From NCBI GenBank assembly GCA_043497085.1, contig JBIEKI010000020.1: 64,000 bases of DNA, one strand, 5' to 3'. Positions 25,074 through 32,403 of the stretch are shown here, in pieces (the first letter of the stretch is position 1; every line of letters starts with the position of its first letter). The notes under the pieces are model-generated. The model saw only the letters and a program-made list of their open reading frames with translations, made no database searches and had not been told where the DNA came from. The stretch comes from Thalassobacillus sp043497085. Its GTDB lineage: Bacteria > Bacillota > Bacilli > Bacillales > Halobacillaceae. Made by a program: the position numbers and the translations under genes.

Positions 25074-25595
25074 GTGAGAAAAGTAGAAGTTGTCGACTAT
25101 AATAAGCGCTGGCCGGAGGAATTTAAGAAGGAAGCGGAGAGCCTGCAGGATATAATGGGAAGCATGCTCATGTATATCCATCATATTGGAAGTACATCTG
25201 TAGCAGGTCTTTCGGCAAAACCGGTGATTGATATCATGCCGGTCGTAAAAAAGATTGAGCAGGTGGATCAGTTTAACGAAGCGATGGAAGCGATTGGCTA
25301 TGAGGCGAAAGGGGAGCTTGGGATTCCCGGACGTCGTTATTTTAGAAAAGGGGGAGACGATCGGACGCATCATGTCCATGTCTTTCAGGAAGGAAGTCCG
25401 GATATTGAACGGCACCTGGCCTTTCGGGATTACCTGCGGGTCCATCCTGAGGAAGCGAAAGCATATGGCCAATTAAAAACAGAGCTGGCGAGAAAATTCC
25501 CAAACGATATCGAAGCGTATATGGACGGTAAAGACCCATTCATCAAAGATAGAGAGCGTCGGGCACTTGTCTGGTATAAAAAGCAGCAGCAATAA
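25074..25595 (+). CDS. GrpB/UPF0157 nucleotidyltransferase-fold protein
   Basis: A 173-aa protein of the GrpB family (Bacillus YqkA type). Visible motifs are VVDYNKRWPEEF, HIGSTSVAGLSAKPVIDIM (the polymerase-beta-like GS...D signature) and HHVHVFQEGSPDIERHLAFRDYL (cited in part). The frame is open from 24954 within the RpiR gene, but AGGGGGA before GTG 25074 fixes the start. Biochemical role is uncertain. It begins 22 nt after the RpiR gene. Confidence 0.9.
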   Translation: MRKVEVVDYNKRWPEEFKKEAESLQDIMGSMLMYIHHIGSTSVAGLSAKPVIDIMPVVKKIEQVDQFNEAMEAIGYEAKGELGIPGRRYFRKGGDDRTHHVHVFQEGSPDIERHLAFRDYLRVHPEEAKAYGQLKTELARKFPNDIEAYMDGKDPFIKDRERRALVWYKKQQQ

Positions 25596-25675
25596 ATACA
25601 AGGAGGCGCATGAAAATCTCTGTCATGTCGTTAAAAACATACATGTAGTACGATAGCCAGGAGGGAGGAAAAAAG

Positions 25676-25711
25676 TTGAAACCTCTATGGCTGTTCGCCC
25701 GTACATACTAG
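25676..25711 (+). CDS. Possible 11-codon micro-ORF upstream of the yidC leader
   Basis: TTG 25676 lies 7 nt after a strong AGGAGGGAGG and reads MKPLWLFARTY then TAG. A second 12-codon ORF (25610-25648) has AGGAGG only 3 nt before its ATG and is weaker. Both lie in the 146-bp gap before the MifM-like leader and could be part of its control, or be chance. Confidence 0.3.
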   Translation: MKPLWLFARTY

Positions 25712-25741
25712 TAAGCGTCTAACAAGGAAGGAGGAAGCAGC

Positions 25742-26032
25742 GTGTTTGAAATCTTATTTGATCTCCCGTTAAATTTGCATATCTATGCCTTGGTTATGGC
25801 TGCACTGCTGCCGATCTCCTTCCATGTTTTTAGCCATTATTTTGAAGGCTCTTACTTAAAAGGGTTAGCCTTTGAAACAGACACCGGCTTTGAACGGCCG
25901 ATCGCCAAGGGGGACTTGTTCTGTCCTGACTTACTAAAAGATACACAAGTGGTTATCATCACAAAGTGTGTCAAACGAAAAGAAGCTCCTGATGGCGATC
26001 AGGACGACCATCCTATCCTTCTCATACCATAG
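25742..26032 (+). CDS. MifM-like membrane leader peptide upstream of yidC
   Basis: A 96-aa protein starting at GTG 25742 after AAGGAAGGAGG. One N-terminal membrane segment (about residues 12-34, LHIYALVMAALLPISFHVF) is followed by a soluble part and a charged end APDGDQDDHPILLIP, with proline as the last residue before TAG. It ends 27 bp before a second yidC. In Bacillus subtilis the 95-aa MifM leader occupies this position, is itself a YidC substrate, and stalls the ribosome to turn on yidC2. I do not see MifM's own arrest sequence, so homology of the stall motif is not shown; the position, length, topology and the hairpin at 26013-26058 are what match. Confidence 0.72.
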   Translation: MFEILFDLPLNLHIYALVMAALLPISFHVFSHYFEGSYLKGLAFETDTGFERPIAKGDLFCPDLLKDTQVVIITKCVKRKEAPDGDQDDHPILLIP

Positions 26033-26058
26033 ATTTTAAAATTTGTGAGGAGGAGTAG
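26013..26058 (+). promoter_or_regulatory. Hairpin hiding the yidC ribosome binding site
   Basis: CTATCCTTCTCAT (26013-26025), the last codons of the leader ORF, pairs with GTGAGGAGGAGTAG (26045-26058), which contains the AGGAGG of yidC. This gives 13 pairs with one bulged G and two G-U pairs. The loop is 19 nt. A ribosome halted near the leader's stop codon would cover the 5' arm and free the ribosome binding site, as in mifM-yidC2. Confidence 0.75.
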
Positions 26059-26059
26059 C

Positions 26060-26827
26060 GTGAAACGTTTGGTGTTATTAGGAAGCTTATTGATGATGGT
26101 GTTAAGTGGATGTTCAGGAAGCGGGGAAGCCGGAAGGGCTTTCCTCAGGAATACTTTCGTTGATCCATTCACTTTTTTGATTGAAAACACAGCAGTTCTG
26201 TTTGACGGCAGTTTTGGCATCGCCATTGTATTGATTACGATTCTGATTCGATTGGTGCTTATGCCTTTTACGTTGAATCAATATAAAAACCAGCAGCATA
26301 TGAAAGAGAAAATGAGCGTGATGCAGCCGGAGATGAAAATCATCCAGGAGAAAATAAAGGAAACAGATAAACGGGAAGAACAGCTGAAACTGCAGCAGGA
26401 AATGATGGAGCTTTATAAGAAACATGGCGTCAATCCCATGGCCATAGGCTGTCTGCCACTCCTGATTCAAATGCCGGTTCTGATGGGGTTTTATTATGCG
26501 ATTCAAAGCTCTGAGGAAATTGCATCGCATTCTTTTCTCTGGTTCAGTCTGGGCGGACCGGATATTCCTTTGGCATTGATTGCCGGTGCTATTTATTATT
26601 TCCAGTTCAAAGTGCAGCAAAAAATGATGCCGGTTGATCCAGCGAATAATAATCCGTTGATGCGCTGGATGGGGTTGATTTCACCGGTAATGATTCTGGT
26701 GATTTCCTTTAATATGCCAGCCGCACTGCCATTGTACTGGTCTGTCGGAGGATTGTTCCTGATGGTGCAAACTTGGCTTGCCGGAAACATGGGCCTTCGC
26801 AGTTCTAAAGCAGCGAATCAAGAATAA
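26060..26827 (+). CDS. yidC: Membrane protein insertase YidC/Oxa1 (second-copy, lipoprotein type)
   Basis: A 255-aa insertase that moves proteins into the membrane alone or with Sec. It has a lipoprotein signal (LMMVLSGC, Cys18) and five membrane segments. The conserved groove arginine is in ITILIRLVLMPF, and the family landmarks NPMAIGCLPLLIQMPVLMGFYYAI (cited in part) and FNMPAALPLYWSVGG are present. The open frame starts at GTG 26045, but AGGAGG points to GTG 26060. The upstream MifM-like leader suggests this is the inducible paralog (YidC2/YqjG type) rather than the housekeeping SpoIIIJ. Confidence 0.94.
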   Translation: MKRLVLLGSLLMMVLSGCSGSGEAGRAFLRNTFVDPFTFLIENTAVLFDGSFGIAIVLITILIRLVLMPFTLNQYKNQQHMKEKMSVMQPEMKIIQEKIKETDKREEQLKLQQEMMELYKKHGVNPMAIGCLPLLIQMPVLMGFYYAIQSSEEIASHSFLWFSLGGPDIPLALIAGAIYYFQFKVQQKMMPVDPANNNPLMRWMGLISPVMILVISFNMPAALPLYWSVGGLFLMVQTWLAGNMGLRSSKAANQE

Positions 26828-26841
26828 CCATGGTTGAAAAG

Positions 26842-26871
26842 AGGCACGTTCCTAACAGAACGTGCCTTTTT
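26842..26871 (+). terminator. Terminator after yidC
   Basis: Ten-bp stem AGGCACGTTC/GAACGTGCCT, 6-nt loop, T5. Confidence 0.86.
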
Positions 26872-26892
26872 GGCAAAAAGGGGGTAGTACCA

Positions 26893-27108
26893 ATGGTAAA
26901 AGGATTAATTTACACCATCAGCCTGTTCACTTTATCGGTGTTATTATTCTATATTGTCAACCAGGCCTTATATGCGGAAGCTTCAACTATCGCTTTTTTC
27001 CTGGCCATGATCGTCAGTCACTTGATTTTGGAAAAGAATCAATGGTTCATCGAGGTACTGGCAAAGGAGATCACCGCTTCAAAAACCAACGAATGGGAAG
27101 GTGAATGA
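26893..27108 (+). CDS. Small two-helix membrane protein
   Basis: A 71-aa protein with two hydrophobic segments (about residues 4-25 and 30-50) and a charged C-terminus. No family recognised. ATG 26893 follows AAAAAGGGGG; the open frame upstream runs through the yidC terminator. The next gene overlaps it by 4 bp (ATGA), so the two are translated together. They may be read through from yidC or have a promoter I cannot see. Confidence 0.65.
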   Translation: MVKGLIYTISLFTLSVLLFYIVNQALYAEASTIAFFLAMIVSHLILEKNQWFIEVLAKEITASKTNEWEGE

Positions 27109-27332
27109 TTATGTGGTTGTTTTTAGGATTATTAGCCTTGTTAGCCTCGCCAATAGTTATTATGTTGATCCGCGAAAAATTCGGGTGGGACACGAACCGG
27201 TTTTACGGGGATGAACTGAAAAAGGATAAGTATACCGTAAAAGATGAGGCTTATGATAAGAGCGCGAAACAGATGAGCGGCCATGATTTCGGAGGAAGCA
27301 ATCATAATCATGAGGGCGACGGCTTTCATTAA
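27105..27332 (+). CDS. Small membrane-anchored protein, unknown function
   Basis: A 75-aa protein with a single N-terminal membrane helix (WLFLGLLALLASPIVIMLI) and a hydrophilic tail ending HDFGGSNHNHEGDGFH, which is rich in His and acidic residues and could bind metal. No family recognised. Overlaps the preceding gene at ATGA. No clear terminator before the convergent peptidase gene. Confidence 0.62.
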   Translation: MIMWLFLGLLALLASPIVIMLIREKFGWDTNRFYGDELKKDKYTVKDEAYDKSAKQMSGHDFGGSNHNHEGDGFH

Positions 27333-27370
27333 AGATTGCACCTCCGAGAACCTAAGTTTCCATAAGAAAA

Positions 27371-28435
27371 TTATGTTAACTCAACCTTGAATTTTTCAAG
27401 CAAATCTTTAAAAGCAGGTCGTTCATTACCGTCACGTCCTGTCACGTGTTCTGCGGTCACTAAAGAATTCAATACCGCTTCTTCTGTCGCTTCTCCAATT
27501 GCACGGAAAGCTGTGTCGATATCCTCTTCGTGAATCGTAGATATGGTAAGCGGCTGAGCAGGTTTATCGTGCGGTATTTTTGTAGCTGTGGAAAAACCAA
27601 GTACGATATCACCACTGCCATGGCCGATGATCGCTCCTGTCCGGGACAGCCCGGTGACCGACCGTTTGAGTATCCGGTTGAGCTGCCGTTCTGATACCGG
27701 GAGATCCGTCGCGACAATTACCATCACCGATCCTTTGTCTTTTTGTTCCCAGGAATCGAGGAGAGCCTGCTTCAACTCCTGGCCGACGGGTTTTCCATTC
27801 ACACGCAGGTCGCTCAGCATTCCGAAGTTCGTTAAAACAAGCACCCCCATCGTATATACCCCATGATCATACTCCATCAGTCGCGATGCCGAACCAATGC
27901 CGCCTTTCAGTGAATAACAAAGCATTCCCCGGCCGGCACCGACAGCTCCTTCTTCAAATTCAGCAGCAGTATGCTTAAGTGCTTCTAAGACATGTTCTTT
28001 CTGAACAGCCTGGGCATGGATATCATTCAAAAACATATCGTTGCATTCGCCGATGGCTGGATTGACCGTGCCGGTCGTTCGACCGATTTCCGGGTTCTGT
28101 TTCATCGTATCTGCAATTAACGCATCCGCAGCTATACCGACACTTGCTGTGTTGGTCAATACAATTGGCGTTTCAAGCGTCCCGAGCTCATTGATCTGGA
28201 TGGTTCCAATCGTTTTTCCAAACCCGTTGATGACGTGGCTTGCAGCGATCAATTTTTCTTTGAAGATGTTGCCCTGGTGGGGGAGTATGGCGGTCACCCC
28301 TGTCTGTATAGCTTGATCGCTCAATGTCACGTGGCCTACTGTAACGCCAGCGACATCTGTAATTGCATTGAGCGATCCAGTATTCAATCGTCCGATTTTC
28401 ACGCCATAATCGGCTATTCTTTTTTGCTCATACAT
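27371..28435 (-). CDS. P1-family (DmpA-type) aminopeptidase/D-esterase
   Basis: A 354-aa Ntn-like hydrolase of peptidase family S58. Motifs are ITDVAGVTVGHVTL near the N-terminus, LTNTASVG, and the self-processing nucleophile region KGGIGSASRLM around residue 190; Ser is expected to become the new N-terminal residue of the beta chain. Family enzymes release N-terminal L- or D-residues or beta-amino acids. ATG 28435 follows AAGGTG at 6 nt and is preferred to GTG 28444. Divergent from the small membrane gene at 28518. Confidence 0.92.
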   Translation of the reverse strand: MYEQKRIADYGVKIGRLNTGSLNAITDVAGVTVGHVTLSDQAIQTGVTAILPHQGNIFKEKLIAASHVINGFGKTIGTIQINELGTLETPIVLTNTASVGIAADALIADTMKQNPEIGRTTGTVNPAIGECNDMFLNDIHAQAVQKEHVLEALKHTAAEFEEGAVGAGRGMLCYSLKGGIGSASRLMEYDHGVYTMGVLVLTNFGMLSDLRVNGKPVGQELKQALLDSWEQKDKGSVMVIVATDLPVSERQLNRILKRSVTGLSRTGAIIGHGSGDIVLGFSTATKIPHDKPAQPLTISTIHEEDIDTAFRAIGEATEEAVLNSLVTAEHVTGRDGNERPAFKDLLEKFKVELT

Positions 28436-28517
28436 AAAAAACACCTTGCTTTCTATTAAACAATTTCATTCATTGTATCACTATTTTTATTTATGCACCG
28501 TACGGGAGGTTAGTCAA

Positions 28518-28810
28518 ATGATAGTAAGAAAAACGGTCGCCATTATCAATGCGATCCTCACCGGCATCGTAGTTATCTTGATTTCTACCTTTTTCGCTTC
28601 TGGTGGAATAGGAGAAAATTATACCGATCAAACGTTTGTCGCTCCAGAATTTTTTGCAATTCTTTTTATTTGGGGAATAGGAGCCTTGTTGGTTGTATGG
28701 ATGTTTTTAAAAATTCGTTATACCTGTTCATTTTATCACTGATCATCACGTGGGTGTCTATCCCGGTGGGCATTAAACTGGCTCAATACCTTGCGTATAT
28801 TTTTGCTTGA
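28518..28810 (+). CDS. Small membrane protein interrupted by a -1 frameshift at a slippery site
   Basis: ATG 28518 follows GGGAGG and reads two hydrophobic helices, then meets a stop at 28740-28742 (74 aa). A -1 shift at T TTA AAA (28706-28712) continues as NSLYLFILSLIITWVSIPVG, a third clear helix, to TGA 28808, giving 97 aa. The two frames join exactly at a classical slippery heptamer in the zero frame. This could be programmed frameshifting, a real one-base lesion in the A-run, or a sequencing error. No strong downstream structure was seen. No family recognised. Confidence 0.55.
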
Positions 28811-28964
28811 TTCAGAATTTTTTCATCTTTTATCCCAGTAAAGCTTTAAATTATTATCGATTAGGCGTACAATGGATAATAATCTCAAACCTCCACCTGG
28901 CTGGGGGTACTTTTTTACCCAAATTACTTACTAAACTAATCTAATCGCATAAGGAGTCATGAAC

Positions 28965-30035
28965 ATGAAGAATAACAAGCTTACTATCGTAGAGAGTAAA
29001 ACTAAGCAGCAAAAGCCGAATACGGACCAGATTCCATTTGGCCGGACCTTCACCGATCACATGTTTGTTATGGATTACCATGAAGAGAGAGGCTGGTATG
29101 AGCCGCGCATCGTACCATACGAGCCGTTGACGCTCGATCCTGCTGCAATGATTTTCCATTATGGGCAGACAGTTTTTGAAGGGTTAAAGGCCTATCGTTC
29201 TGGAGACCGCGTGCTTTTGTTCCGTCCGGAAAAGAACCTGGAACGGTTGAATCGATCCAGCGACCGACTGAGCATCCCCCCAATCGATGAAGAAGAAGTA
29301 ATGGGGTACCTGGAAGAACTGATCAGCCTGGAAAAAGACTGGGTGCCGGACACCCCGGGCACTTCTTTATATATTCGCCCGTTCATTATCGGTACGGAGC
29401 CGAATCTATCGGTTGCTCCATCAAAAACATATAAACTGATGATCATTTTATCCCCGGTCGGATCCTATTTTTCAGGCGGTTTGACCCCTGTAAAAATCCG
29501 CGTTGAAGATAAGTTCACGCGTGCCGTTAAAGGCGGAACAGGTATGGCGAAGACAGCCGGAAACTATTCCGCTGCCTACCAGGCACAAAAGCAGGCCTAT
29601 CAGGAAGGAAAAGCCGATGTACTTTGGCTCGATGGCGTCGAAAAGCGGTATATCGAGGAAGTCGGCAGTATGAACATTTTCTTTAAAATCAACGGAGAAG
29701 TCGTGACCCCTGCATTGAGCGGAAGTATCCTGCAGGGGATTACGAGAATGTCAGTTATCGAACTGTTGGAAAAGTGGGAGATTCCTGTCACGGAACGAAG
29801 AATTTCTATTGAAGAGCTCTACCAATATTACGAAGAAGGTGTACTGGAAGAAGCGTTCGGAACTGGTACCGCCGCTGTCATCTCCCCGGTTGGTGAGTTG
29901 AACTGGCTTGGCAAGGAAATGGTGATCAACAACCACGAAATCGGCGAGCTTTCGCAAAAACTATATGATACGATTACTGGCATCCAAACTGGCAAACTGG
30001 AAGATACCCCGGGTTGGACAGTTGAAGTAAAATAA
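28965..30035 (+). CDS. ilvE: Branched-chain amino acid aminotransferase
   Basis: A 356-aa fold-type IV PLP enzyme moving amino groups between glutamate and Ile/Leu/Val keto acids. Landmarks are FHYGQTVFEGLKAYR, the PLP lysine in GTGMAKTAGNYSAAY, VLWLDGVEKRYIEEVGSMNIFF (cited in part) and EEAFGTGTAAVISPVG. AAGGAG leaves 8 nt to ATG 28965, better than ATG 28959. Single gene between an AT-rich upstream region and a strong terminator. Confidence 0.95.
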   Translation: MKNNKLTIVESKTKQQKPNTDQIPFGRTFTDHMFVMDYHEERGWYEPRIVPYEPLTLDPAAMIFHYGQTVFEGLKAYRSGDRVLLFRPEKNLERLNRSSDRLSIPPIDEEEVMGYLEELISLEKDWVPDTPGTSLYIRPFIIGTEPNLSVAPSKTYKLMIILSPVGSYFSGGLTPVKIRVEDKFTRAVKGGTGMAKTAGNYSAAYQAQKQAYQEGKADVLWLDGVEKRYIEEVGSMNIFFKINGEVVTPALSGSILQGITRMSVIELLEKWEIPVTERRISIEELYQYYEEGVLEEAFGTGTAAVISPVGELNWLGKEMVINNHEIGELSQKLYDTITGIQTGKLEDTPGWTVEVK

Positions 30036-30039
30036 ATAA

Positions 30040-30079
30040 AAAAGCTCCTCCTTTTCAACTAGAAAGGGAGGAGCTTTTT
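30040..30079 (+). terminator. Bidirectional-shaped terminator after ilvE
   Basis: Stem AAAAGCTCCTCC/GGAGGAGCTTTT, 15-nt loop, extra T. Confidence 0.88.
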
Positions 30080-30191
30080 GGGTTAGGACTGAGGCTAGCT
30101 AGACCCATCACTTCTACTATTATTCCTTTCTGGAAATCTGACGTACTCTTTAAGAAGGCTCATAAAATCTGATATACTAACGCCCGAACGA

Positions 30192-30242
30192 AAGTCCTTC
30201 TTTTCTGCATCATTAGATGCAGGGAGGGAGGACTTGTTTTTT
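30192..30242 (+). ncRNA. Orphan 20-bp hairpin with U-tail: candidate small RNA or leader terminator
   Basis: Arms 30192-30211 and 30216-30235 pair along all 20 positions (five G-U) around an ATTA tetraloop, then G and T6. A TATACT (about 30174-30179) ahead of it could be a -10 element, though no good -35 is seen, giving a transcript of about 60 nt. No ORF precedes it after the ilvE terminator. The next gene begins at 30374. Between 30246 and 30373 I see nothing else. Confidence 0.55.
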
Positions 30243-30373
30243 GTGAAAAAACGCCATTGAGACGGCAGATATAGCCCATGAGATTTAATTTTACAATTCT
30301 ATAACAAACATGCTCCTTTGTCCTTTACACTAAAAAGGTAGAATGGCCATAAATGATAAAAGGAGTGGAAGAC

Positions 30374-32335
30374 ATGAGAAGAGCTTTTCCGATTACAATT
30401 CTGATTGCGATGGTTTTATCTTTTTACGGACCTTTGTCGGAAGGAAACCAACAGGCTCATGCAGCTGTTACAGGAGATGTAGTTATTAATGAAGTGGCAT
30501 GGATGGGGACAACTGCAAGTTATAATGATGAATGGATGGAGCTTTATAATCCGACCAGCCAGGACATTGACCTTACCGGATGGAGTCTGGACGCCCAGGA
30601 TGGCACACCTGCTATCAATCTATCAGGTACCATTCCTGCCAATAGCTATTACATAATAGAAAGAACAGATGATTCAACTGTTTCCGGAGTAGCTGCGGAC
30701 TTGATTTATTCTGGCAGTCTATCTAATACAGGGGAAGCTTTGGAGCTTCGTGATGAAACAGGCAATATTATCGATGAAGTGGATGCCTGGCATGCCGGCG
30801 ATAATGATACGAAAGCTACGATGGAGCGGGATGATCCGGCCGAAAGTGGAACGGATGCAAATAACTGGGCAGATGCCACCACTGATTATACGGAAGGAAT
30901 TGGTACACCAAAAGCAGCTAATTCCAGTGAAGAAACATCCGGTTGTACAGATAAGAAAGAGAATTTATCCAATGTATCAGAAGCAGAAGGCGCAATTAAC
31001 GTATTCTTCAACAAATGTGCGGACAATCAATATGCCAGTGCTGGAAATGAAGCGAATGATAATGTCAATTTGGAAGAGCAATTGATCGAAAGGCTGAATA
31101 GTGCAACGACAAGCATCGACTTTGCAACTTATGAAATCAATCTTCCTCGGATTGTCGATACGTTGATTGCAAAAGCAGCAGAAGGGGTGGATGTCCGAGT
31201 CATCGCGGATGCCAAAGATGCTTCGGATCCCCATTATACAGAACGGTATAAAACGATGCGGTTGTATGTAGAAAAAATGGTTCGCGGCAAGGATGATACC
31301 ATCGGGACAGCTGATGATATCCATGTATTTTCTGATTCTCCTATGATGGCAGTGGAAGATAGCGCAGCAAGGACAGAGAAGGGATTGCCTTCTGATGCAA
31401 GCGATATTCCGGAAGTGACAGTCGAAATCGGCAATAGTACACAAACCGGACGCCTGTTTGTGGAAGCGGAAGAGAAGGACAGCAATGCTTACTATTCACC
31501 AGGAAACCAGATGCATAATAAATTTGCACTGGTGGATGATCGTTGGGTATTCACAGGAAGCTGGAACTTTACGGTGACCGGACTATATGGTTCAGAAGCC
31601 AATATGGACGCAGGAATTTTGGACGGCAACCAGCAGCATGTAGTCGAAATCAACTGGCCAGAGCTTGCTGGAATCTATGAAACGGAATTCAATGAAATGT
31701 GGGGAAGTACAGGGATGACTCCCGATAAAGTGACTTCCAATTTCAGTTCCCGGAAAGTCGATAATACAGTGCATCAAGTGAACATCAATGGTGTTCCTGT
31801 TGAAATCTATTTTTCAGCAGGTGATGACGCGGTCGGAAGAATGACGGAGTTTGTGAAAAATGACGCTGATCTTAATACGTATTTTTCCATATTTGCATGG
31901 AGCGATCAGGCGCTAGTCAACGAGTTGAAATATAAATGGGAAGGGTCGTATAACGATATGCAAGGTTCGTTGACCGGTTTTGATATAAAAGGAGTATTTG
32001 ACACAAGCTTCTGGAATCAGTGGTGGTCGGCAAGTGTTGATATGACAGGTCGTACTGCTTCCCAGGAAAGTACGAATAACCCGAATACACGCTGGGCTAA
32101 TCCGGCTCCTGTCTATCAAGATGAAGAAGCTCGTAAGCTTCATAGTAAAACTATGTTGGTGGATGCGAAGACGGATAGTGATCCTACCGTGATTGTCGGG
32201 TCGACGAACTGGAGCAACAATGGCAATAATGTCAATGACGAAAACATGCTGTTCATTCATGATGCAGAAATAACCAATCAATTTTTACAAGAATTTCACG
32301 CCCGCTATGAGCTGGCAGGAGGCACCATGCAATAA
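30374..32335 (+). CDS. Secreted lamin-tail + phospholipase D-like protein
   Basis: A 653-aa exported protein: signal peptide with a probable cut after QQAHA, a lamin-tail (LTD) domain (about residues 38-160; VVINEVAWMGTT, DEWMELYNPTS, DLTGWSL), then a two-part PLD domain. HKD motifs are HNKFALVDDRWVFTGSWNF and HSKTMLVD...VIVGSTNWSNN. The first motif lies unusually close to an insertion with KMVRGKDDTIGTADDIHV. Members hydrolyse phospholipids or nucleic acids; the LTD domain probably binds a surface or polymer. AAAGGAG supports ATG 30374 over 30353. No export partner is linked. Confidence 0.87.
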   Translation: MRRAFPITILIAMVLSFYGPLSEGNQQAHAAVTGDVVINEVAWMGTTASYNDEWMELYNPTSQDIDLTGWSLDAQDGTPAINLSGTIPANSYYIIERTDDSTVSGVAADLIYSGSLSNTGEALELRDETGNIIDEVDAWHAGDNDTKATMERDDPAESGTDANNWADATTDYTEGIGTPKAANSSEETSGCTDKKENLSNVSEAEGAINVFFNKCADNQYASAGNEANDNVNLEEQLIERLNSATTSIDFATYEINLPRIVDTLIAKAAEGVDVRVIADAKDASDPHYTERYKTMRLYVEKMVRGKDDTIGTADDIHVFSDSPMMAVEDSAARTEKGLPSDASDIPEVTVEIGNSTQTGRLFVEAEEKDSNAYYSPGNQMHNKFALVDDRWVFTGSWNFTVTGLYGSEANMDAGILDGNQQHVVEINWPELAGIYETEFNEMWGSTGMTPDKVTSNFSSRKVDNTVHQVNINGVPVEIYFSAGDDAVGRMTEFVKNDADLNTYFSIFAWSDQALVNELKYKWEGSYNDMQGSLTGFDIKGVFDTSFWNQWWSASVDMTGRTASQESTNNPNTRWANPAPVYQDEEARKLHSKTMLVDAKTDSDPTVIVGSTNWSNNGNNVNDENMLFIHDAEITNQFLQEFHARYELAGGTMQ

Positions 32336-32355
32336 AGCTTAAAGCTAAAAGCAGC

Positions 32356-32395
32356 ACCCCGGGACATCCAATATCTGGAGGACCTGGGGTGTAGA
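32356..32395 (-). terminator. Weak terminator-like hairpin between convergent genes
   Basis: CACCCC(GGG)/CCTGGGGTG arms with a long loop; U-rich only on the minus strand (CTGCTTTT), so it would serve the CoA-transferase gene. Confidence 0.45.
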
Positions 32396-32403
32396 GTTTA
32401 TCA

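Noticed and set aside
28812..28964. CodY box upstream of ilvE
   Set aside because: TTCAGAATTTTTTC resembles half of the CodY motif but has too many changes from AATTTTCWGAAAATT to call.
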